Positions 24,781-37,084 of a stretch of DNA of 64,000 nucleotides are shown here, piece by piece. The notes under the pieces were generated by a model. That model made no database searches and was not told the DNA's origin. It worked only from the letters and a program-made list of their open reading frames with translations. Each line of letters begins with the position of its first letter. Position 1 is the first letter of the stretch. The stretch is from Bradysia coprophila. Taxonomy: Eukaryota > Arthropoda > Insecta > Diptera > Sciaridae. A program made the position numbers and the translations under genes. Where the stretch lies: NCBI RefSeq assembly GCF_014529535.1, contig NW_023503293.1, positions 3,614,741-3,678,740 on the forward strand, given 5' to 3'.

Positions 24781-27700
24781 ATGTCGTTATCGGCAATAGC
24801 AAAAGTAAGTTTTCTGATTGGTTTTTTTGCTGTGTTGTTGTTCCCATTCAAAGGGGATGAATTTTAAGGCTAATTATCACATCTTCCTTGTTTATTGTTG
24901 GAACAAATCCGTTTAAAATGCAGCAAAATGTCCCACCCAAGCTGGTGCCATCAGTGCTATTCAATTTGTCATAATGTGGATTTTAAGTAATTTATAATGT
25001 TTGAATGATCGCTCGTCAATTGCGCTTTTATGTACATATACCACCGTCACCGCGGTGCACATAGAAATAGTAAGATGATGAATAACTCTCTGATTCTTAC
25101 CCATTTTATCAAAATAGTTTGATGTGAAAAAGCATCACGAAACGTTTGTTGTATGAAAATGGGGTAAAGACGAACTTGTTTGCACAGTTGGAAAAATGAG
25201 TTGTTTGATTAGTATAGCTTTATATATATACAGTTAATTAATGACAATCCCAGTCTAATATTCAAGGATATCAGTTCACCTGATTAGCTGTTAATTAAAC
25301 GAGCAAAATGTTTATTTTTTTGTATTAACAATCAACAGTAAAAATGAGTGAAATGAAATTTTGAAATTTTCAGAATCAAAACATTGATTGTGTTCGTCCA
25401 ACAATATTCGAATAAATGGGAAGGTAACGAACTCCAAATATATTGTCGATTTAATTAATAATGGTGTAGCCTTAACTCCTGGTAAATACGTCTAACAAAT
25501 TAACAAACTAAACTCGCATTAGCTTTCGTAACATCATGAGAAATTTCAATATTTCAAACCTCTTCCGATTAATGAACGTGATGCGACAGAAGTTACATAA
25601 CATCGTCTAAGACTAACATTTTAACTCTTCATTCTGAAATTAATAAATTTATCGCAAGAAAAACGCGTTTTATTTGAATAATTTACCTGAACCTTTTTAG
25701 CGACCGGTTTTTGTTGTTTTCTCAAACTAAACCGACTAATGGCACGAAAACGAACAATCTGTCTTTAGTTTATTTCTAGCAACGCATCCATCTAAACATT
25801 TTCCAATCATTTTTTTTTTTGCTTTATCACTCAATTAACTTAAAAATGTCCGATTTACAGCCAGTGTTGTACAGTTATTGGCGAAGTTCTTGCTCATGGC
25901 GAGTTCGGATAGCACTTAACCTTAAAGAAATCCCATACGACATAAAACCGATCAGTTTAATTAAGGCTGGTGGCGAACAACACTGCAATGAATATCGCGA
26001 AGTCAATCCAATGGAGCAAGTTCCTGCCTTGCAAATTGGTAAGTAGCGGATTAAGTGCGCAATTTAGTTATTTGTGTAAATCCAAGTGATAAAATAGGTA
26101 TTTATGACATCGAGTGTGAATTATACGTTATTAGGCAGTGGATGTGTAATTATGACACGAGGCCGCTGGCCGTGTGTCATTATACAAATCGTGAGCCTGA
26201 TAAAGTACTTTGTACAGAGATTCATACAACAGAGGCATCTAAAATTTGCATATTTTACTCATTATGATGCTGAGTAGCATGAAATATTTTTTAGGCACTG
26301 GATGTGTAATTGTCAAATGAGGCAATGCAACGTTTGTCTCTCTAAAATAAAAGAAAGTTTTACTTTTCGATACTTAGTCGAGGGGTAAACTACGCAAACA
26401 AATCTTGTCCCATCTATTTGCTATTAGTGACTATTGGCGCATCTATTGGCGCACTATTTTCTTCTATTTGCCCACTATTTCCTTCTACTGGCGCCAATAG
26501 CAAATAGCACCTGTCCCAGTATTTGCCAGCGTAATTTCCCGCTTGCACTCAGTTGAGAGAAGAATTGTCTTTGCTGTTTACAACTAACTTTTTCTTTACG
26601 TGACTGGTGCAAAAAACGTGACAAAAAAAATCCAAAATTTTTTAGTTTTTATTACTTTCTGGAGTGCCGATGCCGATTCCGGTGCCGATACACCAGTTAT
26701 TTTATGATCATTTTAACCAATTTGTATACAGTTTTCCCCCTGGAGAGCATTGAACGAACTTTCATTTTCTGTTGTAACATAACTGTTTTTGAGTCGATGC
26801 TACGGGCACGTTTTCGACTCAATTTGCACATCAGAGCTCACTCTTTTGGAGTTACCTTTCAGTGAATATGTGTGCTTATATATGACGCTTAGTCCTTAAC
26901 TCCCGCTACGAATGGATTAAAGGTGTTACAAGCGGCACTTTAAACCAAATAGTCCCAGTACCAAAAAAGGTGGTGTTGTAGTTTTTCTACGATAGGAGCA
27001 ATCAAAGTCATTGATGAAGTTATAGCGACGAGAGCACATCATACAATGTATAATGGTTAATAAATCACACCAAACCTTTCCATCGCAGGAACTTAATCGG
27101 TTGCTTTGTAAAACTTGTTTATTGCGTGCTATGATAATGAACTGACGGGTGAATTCATCGTTCTACTACGTCTGTTCTCTCGTTTTCGCTTATGCAATAA
27201 AATAACGTATTGTCCTCATGAGTCAAGCATATCACTCATGTCTCAATAATCTAATAGTGGGTAATTAGCACGCACGGCCTTTAATTCACAAAAAGGACCG
27301 AGAGTTATGAAAAATTGGATTTGTGTTTTTGTGCATATTATTCGACATGCAGATTTTATTAGCATAAAGGGACTGAATTTATAATCCCATCAAAAATCTA
27401 CATAGGTTGAGCGTATATATGTACGGTAGAATTAAACTATTTACTGAGACGAAACTGTTTGTGTGGCATGGCTATTTCAGACTAAAAAGCAATTTTCTAT
27501 TAGTTCTAGTTAATTAACAAAGAAAAGTCGCACAGGGTAGAACGTGCTGCATATTATATTGTCCGACACTACACACACTTGCTTGTCGTAACTTCAATTT
27601 TCGCATTCGAAAACTTCTGCACCACATTGGTCTCACATTCTTCTAACTTTTGAAAATTTCTCTCAACACCATCCCGATACTGTTTAACTTCATCATCGAC

Positions 27701-30232
27701 GATGCTCATGGTGCCATTCCATCCATCGACTGAAAATTTCACAACACTTTCCAACGTTCTTGAAATTTTCCACTGTTCACTCATCGGGTTGTACATGCCA
27801 ATAGCGTGCAGTGCATTCGTTGTGCCCAGAGCGGATTCATACAGCATTGTATTGACCATTGAATGAAAATATCTGGTCGACAGTGCAATGGTTGAGTTGA
27901 TGTTATCAATACCGCATTTAGATAACACTGACAGATTATCTGCCGTCATGTGATTGATCTGATAGAAATTGTACAACCAGCATGGTCGTTTCAAATCGGT
28001 TTTACGGTTCAGCCTTATGTGGCTTTGTTTCTCCAATGCGTCCATGTATACGATTGCGTTTGATGTTTCAGCAATCACATCTAAGGTGTGCGTTGAAATT
28101 ATTCGGGAAATGGTTGACTGCTGATCGGTTAGATAGTTAAGAGAGGTGATGTGGGCTGATAGTAGATGGGTGTTCATCTCTTTGAGGCGTTCCACAAAGA
28201 TGTCGGTCGAATTGGACGAATGTACCTGATTGGTAGGACCTTAATTAACTTCAGTTTGCCGATTCAAATTTTTAATAGAAAATTTTGGGTTCTTACTACG
28301 GTTGTCATCCCAACAATAAACATCAGTCCAATTTTATAAAGCTGAATTTTCGTCTTCATTTCTTTTCCTTTTGTTTTTTTTTTACACGGAGTGAATACTG
28401 AGCGATCGGATATTTTACAATTTGTCTTGTGTCTTCGGGAAATTCAAGTGATTAATGGTTTTCTTTGGCTTTTTTTTGTGTGAATGGTTTCACAGCCTTT
28501 ATCAATTAATTACAGTCAATAACTACGTTTATAAGTTTATTGTCGATGTTGTTTTATTATTGTCGTCACACTAATTTAACTGTGGAATTTAACGATAAAA
28601 TTTTGATAACACTCCCTTTATGTTCATCATTGTTTACGGCAAGGCATATACATATACCGACATATACATGTTGCTATTAGTAGCAGGAAGTAATGTCATT
28701 TGCATCAACTTAAATTTCTTTGTCATGTAACATGATGATCATGTTTTCGATTTCAACAGTCTGGTGAGATGGAAAAATTGGTATTTTTGGCACGAATCCT
28801 ATGTTTTCTATGGAAACGTCTTCTGACTAGGGTGGTCAAATTTTTCATATTTCTTTTAAACTCTTGACCACTCCTGTTGTACTCAGGATGGCCCAGAGAA
28901 TCTGTCATAGAAGAAAATCTTTTCATTGAAAATTTTGCATATTTTATACCTTGGAAAAAGCGAATTTAAAAAAGCTTACCTGCCCATGAACTTACCTAAA
29001 CAGTCATACCTCACATGACTCCAATGTATATACTAATTATCTGCAAGTAAAATAGAAATTTATTGTCTAAAATTCATCACTGACTTATTTCCCAATGGAG
29101 CCCATAATCTCCATCATGCTAGAGCCATTTTTCAGCTATTAACTCCGGTCAATAGCAATGGTTGCAACTCACACATGCCATGTAATCATTCGGTGATGGA
29201 TTAAACCTCACTCTACTGCCCCGAAAATCAGAAATCGCTCTTGAGGTATAATAAAATCATATTTAAAATAAAAGATTCTCTGAACTATCCTGAGTGCTTT
29301 TAGGCGTTAAAAATAAATAAAAAATTCGACCCAACCTTCTGACAAAGCAAAACAATGTTTTCTGGAACACACCCTTAAAAACATGGCAAATACGGTCGTA
29401 ATGCAGTTGTTCATTGTAAAAATTGCAAAAAGATTTTTGCTTTCAACGAAGTCGATATAGGTCAGAAACTACGAACTACATAATAATGAATGACTAGTGA
29501 ATCCGTGTTCTAATGTTGAAAATCTAGCTTTACACTGCCATAAGTTCTATTGATCCTGGGGTAGGGTTTTTAGAGTCAAATCAGGCTAAAATTTGTTCAC
29601 TTTTAATTTACAGATGGTCACACTCTCGTTGAGTCCGTTTCAATTATGCATTACCTTGAAGAGACGCGACCACAACGACCACTATTACCACAAGACGTGC
29701 ACAAACGGGCTAAGGCTCGGGAAATCTGTGAGGTTATTGCGTCCGGCATTCAACCGCTACAGAATTTGATCGTTCTAATTCACGTCGGCGAGGAAAAGAA
29801 AAAAGAGTGGGCCCAACACTGGATAACGCGCGGATTTCGCGCTATCGAAAAACTGCTATCAACTTCGGCTGGCAAGTATTGCGTTGGCGATGAAATATCG
29901 GTAAGAGTTTTTGATTCAATTTAGGAAGTACTTGACTTGAATACCTTCTCGCTAGTTATCCTATCATCTTTTCCAATTATTTAACTGATTTGGTGCGGAA
30001 TTCAAATTGTGAATAAAATGTACGAAATTTGGCAGCAAATTTAAATAATCTTCGCTTACAGATTGCCGACTGTTGCTTAGTACCACAAGTCTTCAATGCC
30101 CGACGATTCCATGTTGATCTTCGGCCATACCCCATAATCTTGCGCATCGATCGAGAATTGGAGGTGCATCCGGCTTTTCGGGCTGCTCATCCATCGAATC
30201 AACCTGATTGCCCTCCAGAGGCTGCCAAATAA
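24781..30232 (+). CDS. Glutathione S-transferase zeta / maleylacetoacetate isomerase
   Basis: Core exons are 25861-26038, 29614-29900 and 30062-30232 (TAA). Starting from the ATG at 25846 (MSDLQ), the protein is 216 aa, the usual length for the family. A second possible start is the short exon 24781-24804 (MSLSAIAK), whose GTAAGT donor splices in frame to the acceptor at 25860. The product is a cytosolic homodimeric enzyme that isomerises maleylacetoacetate to fumarylacetoacetate in Phe/Tyr breakdown, using glutathione. The zeta signature [11 protein letters not shown] is present near residues 13-23, with the GSH-site segment [16 protein letters not shown] spanning the first junction and [15 protein letters not shown] after it. 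The C-terminal helical domain has [14 protein letters not shown]. Intron 1 is 3.6 kb and hosts an antisense gene. Function is close to certain; which start is used is not. Confidence 0.95.
26128..26200. repeat. Palindrome of the GGCACTGGATGTGTA family
   Basis: GGCAGTGGATGTGTAATTAT, GACACGAGGCCGC and the mirrored GGCCGTGTGTCATTATACA...GAGCCT form a hairpin inside GST zeta intron 1. A partial copy (AGGCACTGGATGTGTAATTG) sits at about 26295, and a second full palindrome of the same family is at 58712-58785. Confidence 0.55.
27569..28359 (-). CDS. Secreted protein of unknown function, nested in GST zeta intron 1
   Basis: Two exons on the minus strand, 28359-28297 and 28225-27569, join in frame over a 71-bp intron with GTAAGA donor and ATCAG acceptor, giving 239 aa. 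Exon 1 (21 codons) encodes a basic start and a hydrophobic run ([15 protein letters not shown]), a good signal peptide. The mature part is largely helical, with N-glycosylation sites (NST near the start, NST and NGT later) and four cysteines (RPCW, SKCG, EECE, SKCV) that could form two disulfides. I do not recognise the family; it resembles small insect secreted helical proteins in general character only. The first exon would be missed by an ORF scan, and its signal peptide is the best support that the gene is real. The gene lies wholly inside the host intron and is transcribed opposite to it. Confidence 0.7.
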
Positions 30233-32852
30233 GTTGCCATACCGTTTTAAGTCAAAGCCATTTATATGTACTTTACAAAAGTGTGTATTCCCTCAAAACG
30301 AAAAGAATTTAATTTAAAATTTATTCTGTAAACGTAACATTTTAGTGCGGTAAGTCTTGTCTCTTCTTCTCTATTTTTTTTATTATTATTTCCATTGTAT
30401 TAATTTGTGTGGGTACATGATCGATCATCAGGTTATTTACTCTGATTTATTTCTCTTTTTTTTAATTTAAGAAACCGAGATACTCGAACATTTTTATGAT
30501 TTTATGGAAGAAATTTCCTTTAATTTGCGATAAAGTAAAATATTTTCAAAAGAAAGAAGTTGTTGTATTGCCTTTTTTGACCCCTTTTCCCTTTCGAGAC
30601 TGAGTGAAAGGAAGGGAGCTCTTGTGGAAAAATGAGACGATGCATCAAAACTTAAAAAATGAAGGATGTGCGCAATAAATAGTTCTCCACGTTTGACCTG
30701 CAAATTTTAGTTGACGAATAAGTTCTGAAAGAACAGGTTAACACACTCATAAAAGCTGGCATTAAAATATGATGAGTGCTATAGCTTCAATACAAACATT
30801 TTAGTAGACGAAAAATCTCTTCTAAATTGGTTTACTGTCTTCGTGATCGAGTCAGATGTGAGCGAGCCTGTCTTTTTAGAATTTTGATTGACGCTACCTG
30901 CTTGGACACGAAAAGTAGTTAATGAGAACTTAAAATATGTACGTCAATGATGCCGATCGTCAAAATCAAAAATGAAACTTAATTTGTATTTAGGTGAATT
31001 CTTCGCAGCGGTCACTTATTTTTTCGCGTTAATGCCTCAGCGAAGAGTTCAACTAATTTGAAATGCAACAGCAACACAGTAGCAACCAGTTATTTTTGAT
31101 TTAATGCCACCACGAAAAAAGGCTGTGGCCCAACCTCCTAATAATATACAACCTTGGCAACCACAGCGGATCATACTGACACAGAGTGTGAGCTGTGTGG
31201 AATGTGTGGAATTCATTAAAAACGTGGAAATCATAAGATGTAAGACAATTGAGATGTCGTGGACTGTACATACTTCTATGAGAATTTAAGGCAATTTTCG
31301 GATGATTCCACATTTTTATATTTTTGCCCAATCTTCGTTGAAAGCAATGGTAAGTGTACGAATTTTGATCTAAAAAAAAAAGTTTACCAGTGGAAACCCG
31401 CCGTACTTAAATACAATCTCATCAAAGTCATTGAAAACCATGAGCATTGAGTTAGTTCAAGAAAGTAAAGATAATGCCATGAAAGCCAATAAGAACTCAA
31501 CAAAGTTCAAATTTAACGTGAAACTTCAGAAAAGTCATGAAAAGGTAGAATAGGCGTAGAAGTGTTATGGTTAAAACAATTTTACGATAGAATTTGTTCG
31601 AAATCTAGACCAAAGTTTATTCTTCACGTTTCTGTAATTTAAACTTTGAAACCCCAAACGTCATAAGACTTCAGGCTAGGTTAATTGTTCGAAATTCGAA
31701 CAACTATTTTTGAATTTAGGAGGGCTTCTAAAGCTGGTTTGGTAATGCTGCAGCAGCTGAGGTAAGCATTTCAGAGTTAGGGGAAAAGTTATTCTTTCCC
31801 ATAAAAAGAAAAAATCCTAAGAATGATCAAGAACTACATGAATTGTTAACGGTCCACCATGCTGTGAATTAACGAAAAGCAAAGTTTAGCTTCTTTTTAA
31901 AAAAAACCTTTATGTATAATTTACCATTACACTCTTTGACGATTTAATGCTACAATTTTTTCTTGGTTCCGCATCTGTATACTCCCAAATAACGGCAATA
32001 AGAAGCAACTCAACTTAATCGTGTTATCTCCATTTTTATTACCCTTTCGGTAAATTATGTTTGCAATCGGTAGTTTGCAATTAGTGCTAATAAACTGTAG
32101 ATGGTTGTCTGGGACAGATAGCGACACGGAAAAGTGTTATCAGAAAAAAATGACTGTTGTGTCAATAATTAACCAAATAGATATTGCAAAATTGTCAGGT
32201 TGATCAAAGAACGAGACAATTTTACTAAACAACCTTAAGGAACCCTTTGTCCACAGGACAGGAAACAACTACAGCGATAAACATTTAAAAGTATCATCAT
32301 TTTAATTTGTTATTTCACCCAGTTCTCTCATTGGCGCACAGATACGTAAATATAAAGAAATTTAACCTGTTACAGACATATGACATACAGATGTCTGTTG
32401 AAAACAAATGAAGTAAAAGATTGTTGAAATCAATATCTGAAAATGTTCCATCGAATGTAGTATAATAGTTTGAATAGTAAAAATATTAATATGCTTGCCG
32501 TCTGCGACAGCTAGTTCAGTAACAACAAACAAAAGACATTTGGTACATTTCGGAGTGCTCTTTGAAGTGACAATTTTGAAAGTAGTGTATTGTGCTATAG
32601 ACACAATGAGGGATAGAAGTTTTCACAAGTTATACTTATAATACAAGCAAAAAATTGTTCTTCGTCCACGGTAATTAATTTACAAAAAATAGTACTTACC
32701 AATGGGGCAAAATTTACCAAAGGCAGTCAAAATCAAAATATCAAAACAGACCGTCAGAAAAATGCGGTTTTTGATTGCTGCCACAATTTTAATTTATTAT
32801 TCGTGTTCGAAGTGAATATATTGCAATAAATTTATGATTCAAGCTGAAAAAC

Positions 32853-33365
32853 AACTTAGTCAAGTGCGAGTTGTCCAAAAAAGCCGTTTCGCTCATATTG
32901 AATGTAAAAAGCGATTTTATGGTTGATTATCGTAGATGGATCGACCAGTAACTCAAATCACGATGTTGCCAAGCTGGGATCGGTCTGGTTTGGTCTAGGG
33001 GGCCGATGTTGCCAAACACTTCTTTTCGCTCTATGAAATTTTGATTTTTGAAAATTTATTTAAAAATATAAAATGAAATATTTTTGACATGGTTCCATGG
33101 GAGAAATTATTCCGAATGGTGACAATTTTATGTTAAAAATAAAAATAACATTAATTACTTTAAAAAAAGCATTTACAGGATTTTCCAGATTTTATAGAGC
33201 CGAAAGAAGTTTTAGCTGACGGCGGCTCCCTGGCCCAAACCAGGTCGATTCCAGCTTGGCAACATTGCTATTCGAGTTCGTGGCCGACCCACATACGATA
33301 ATCAACCATACAATCGCTTTTTACATTCAATATGAGCGAAAGGACAACTCGCACCAGACTAACTT
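32853..33365. mobile_element. Foldback element with AACTT target duplication, about 500 bp
   Basis: AACTT at 32853-32857 and 33361-33365 flanks inverted arms: AGTCAAGTGCGAGTTGTCC at the left and the complement of GGACAACTCGCACCAGACT at the right. Deeper pairs include GCTCATATTGAATGTAAAAA with its complement, and GATGTTGCCAAGCTGG with CCAGCTTGGCAACATTG. The centre (about 33040-33180) is AT-rich and unpaired. No coding capacity. The five-base duplication is short and could be partly chance. Confidence 0.6.
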
Positions 33366-34421
33366 GTAACAGCTGATTGTTGGCAATATATTTTGGTTAA
33401 ATTCATTTTTTCTTTTCAATTTTTTGAAATTTTTTTTCAATGGAAAACTTCTTTCCACCATTGTTACTACACAACAGAAATTAATGGAAGACATAGGACA
33501 ACAAAAAAATCAATTTGCTGTCCAAAAAAGGTGTTCGATGAGAGTCATTTAAAATTGTTAAAATTGTAAACAAACGCTCATTTCAAGTACGGGTTTGAAT
33601 CTTAATTTCAGTTAATCATTGCTCTTAACCTATAATCGATATATTAATCAAAATTCTTTGATCTTTCGGCTTGTATACGAAATTCGATTCATAAATTTCA
33701 ATGTCAAATGCAATTTCGAGTATATCAATGCTAATATTTATCATTTTATACCGATTACATCGTATTGATAGTTCGTGAGTCGAATGCCTAACAATCGGAT
33801 CAATTATAATTTATTTATTCCGGTTTTTTGCTTCCAAACGCGATTAAGAGTTAGTAAACGTATCAACACAGTTTTTTCCAAGTTCAATGACGGTAACTCA
33901 TAAAAATAATAAATAATTTTTTCGACAGCAGATGCTGAAAAAAGTTAACAACCTTTACTGAAGGTGATAATAATGAAGGCATCCACAACAATCCATTATA
34001 GCAAAATGCTTGCAGACGATATCTATTTGATTTTCCATCCATACAAAAAGTCTAATTGATCATGGTCAATTAAACGGCAAGCACAATGGTAAAATTGAAC
34101 CGATTTAAGTTTTAAACCTTTTACTAACAACAAACGTATCTGTCTTTCTGTTACAGCCGATAAATCTGTGATTTTTTGATGTTGAAAATATCGACGGGTA
34201 TGACAGCAAATCTTTTCCTTCATTTGTTTCAACATTGCACTTAGCTGTATGAGCGACTTGATCGTTTGTTTTTTGTCGTCGTTACAGTCAGAGGCAGTGA
34301 AATTTCAGCAAGAAATTTGATTCAGCTGTTTTCATCTGATCCATACATATAATCAAAATTGTTTATATTTGTTTGTACGGTTGAACCTGCTATACGCACG
34401 CGTGTGGTAATGGTATACATC

Positions 34422-35275
34422 TAGAGGGATTATTTTGAAAAACAGCCTACCTCAGAGGCCAAAACCACTTTTTAAAAAAAAATCGAAGCTTATGTGGCTG
34501 GTGAAAAATGGTCAAAAACCGAAAACTTTCACTTTTCTTACCAAAATTTCTCCAGTTACACGAGCCGTACAGGGTTAGAAAGATAATCACATGTACTATT
34601 GAGCCGACTTATTGGGTTTAAAATACATCGACACCGAAATATATGCAGTTGAAGTTTTCAACCGAAGATTTACACTGTTCTTACAGAAATTTCTCGAGGT
34701 ACACAAAACGTACATGGTCGTGTGGGGTATCATTTGAAAGGTAATTTTATGTGATTTTGGACCAAATAGGGTATTATGTGGTTTGGATGCATATGCAATG
34801 AAATATGAACACTTAAACAGTTCATCTTCTATTTCATCGTAGATGCATTCAAACCACATGGAACCCTATTTCCCCAAAAGCACAAAAAATTACCCCACAC
34901 AACCATGCGTTGTGTAACTTGAGAAATTTCTGTAAGAACAGTGTAAGTCTTCGGTTGCAAACTTAACTGGACATATTTCAGTATGGATGAATTTTAAAAC
35001 CAATAGGTCCCTATTTGGCTCAATAGTACAAGTGATTACCTTTCCAATGACACCCCACACGACCCTGTACAGCTCGCGTAACTACAGAAATTTTGGTAAG
35101 AAAAGTGAAAGTTTTCTGTTGTTGATCACCTTTCACCAGACACAAAAGCTTCGAAGAATTTTTTTAAAAAGAGGTTTAGGCTTCTAGGATCGAAGTCCTT
35201 CCTTAGGACTTCTTAAAAATTCTAATAGACAATGCGACCGATTTCGGTAGGCTCTTTTTCAAAAGAATCCCTCTA
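34422..35275. mobile_element. Large foldback element, about 850 bp
   Basis: TAGAGGGATTATTTTGAAAA at the left is matched by the complement of TTTTCAAAAGAATCCCTCTA at the right. Paired blocks run inward along both arms (AAAGCTT blocks, ACAGAAATTTCT, TGGTTTGGATGCAT / ATGCATTCAAACCA) to a centre near 34815. The outermost TA at each end could be a TA target duplication as in Tc1/mariner-type MITEs, but this is not proven. Short open frames inside it are artefacts. Confidence 0.65.
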
Positions 35276-37084
35276 AACAGTTTTGATTGGACGTGTGGAT
35301 CAGCGGAAAAACAGCTGAAGCTGACTGTATCAATAACAAATGACTACCCGTTTCTGAAAGACTAAGTGGCTTCTGACCTTCTGACCGTAGCGTGTCACTT
35401 CTGTTTGGTGACACCAATTCAATTTTATTTCAAACTCTCTCTATATTTTTGCATCCCTTTCGGATATTGTATCAATGCAAAACTTAATATAGTTGTTAAT
35501 TACAACAATTACTGTTCTCTAATGACTTATAGATAACTACTAAATAGACTGTAGTACAGATTCGTTGCATGCGATCTTTAATTGGTTCGTGAATAGTAAA
35601 AAAATGCCGTGCCTCCAACTAAGATTTTAAATGCGTCAAAGTTTTAAATACAATTCGAAAAGAGGTTAAAATATCTAAAACATTTTGCTGTCAAATTATG
35701 GGGAATTGGTTGTCACAATTAACATAAGAAGAAAATTTAAATTTCCACAGAATAATATTTTGGCGACGCATTGTCATTCAATTTCATTTGAGTTAATGAT
35801 GCGCACACATAGTCACACAGTATCAATTTGTAAATATTTTTCAATAATATTTACCATTTTAAAGCAATTTTTTCTGCCGATGATGTTAAGATATGAGGAG
35901 CGCACAAAACAACTACAACTATTTGGCCAAGCGAGTGTTTTAGTTAAAATTTTAATTTACATTTTATATTGACAAAAATGGAAGAACACTCTAAGAGGCT
36001 GACGACCTTCGCATACTAATCATGTCGTTTCCATATGTATTCTTAATCAAATGCAGCTTAAAATATGCGCACGAACATTGGTATTTGGTTCAAATATTTT
36101 GAAATATTCTTCTAGTTGCAACCGGTGTATATTCTGATCAAGTTACCAAACCATATGACCTCAAGGCAGAGCCTATTCTTCAGGAAAATAGTGGTTTATG
36201 AAGCAGGGCCTGTTGTTGGTAAATTTACTTAGAAAAACTTGTCATAATTTACCAAAATTTACCGAAATTTGACAAAATTTACCAAATTTGCCAAAATTTA
36301 TCGAAATTTGTTTTTGGTACATTTTGGGAAAACTTCGGTAAATTTTGATAAATTCCGGTAAATTTTAGTGAATCGATGGCAAAACCTTTACAGCTTCACC
36401 AAATTAAGTTAAATATCTTCCTATGTCTGAGACATTGTGGAATCATAAAGACCAAGAGACCAAATAATTTTATAATCTTTAAACTTTCATGTAAGCTTTT
36501 TTCATCTACTTTTTACGAGAATCAGTTACTTCTTTTCGCTTTGTAAAAATAGTTATTTTAACCACATTTTGCGGAGGATTCAGGAAAAGAATTTCCTGGA
36601 AAATTAGCCCTGAACTAAATCTTTATTGTACGATAGGAGCATCTGCTGCTATAAGGAGTTTGCACAGATCGATGACATAGTGAGTGTATTTCTCCCGTAA
36701 CGTAAAGCTTCCAATATATATATTTGTCCATCAATTACACTAATGACAACCAGCATACGGTCTACCGAATAAACAAATGAAATTGAATAATAACATTAAC
36801 AATTGAAGATTGCAAATATATATACACAATGTGATCGCTCTCGAGCAATTGATCTAGCCGGAGAAGGTTTCAAACCGAATTATAATTCAGATACGTTAGT
36901 ATCACAATATCTGCAGACTGGGTCAGTCGCACCATCATTGTGTTTAAACAACAACAAATTAAACTATCAACTCGTCTCATGTTTATCGTATCGTTTATTA
37001 AAACATTTTCTTTTATTGAAATAGGTTTTAGTGTTCGGCAAAAGACAATAGTTTTTCTTCTAAAGTTTGAATGAATTTGAAAAA

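Larger units (their letters stand above)
30233..37066. other. Intergenic region with foldback elements
   Basis: No gene is recognised between GST zeta and the SLC22 transporter. The open frames present (up to 95 codons) show no domain and are mostly AT-rich. The region holds the two large foldback elements at 32853-33365 and 34422-35275. It also has a palindromic array of AAATTTACC-like units at 36236-36380, where ACCAAAATTT units on one side face TAAATTTTG units on the other. Confidence 0.5.

Noticed and set aside
31104-31289. Frame starting MPPRKKAVAQPP
   Set aside because: Looked like a basic nuclear N-terminus, but it stops soon, has open frames on the opposite strand of equal length and no continuing exon.
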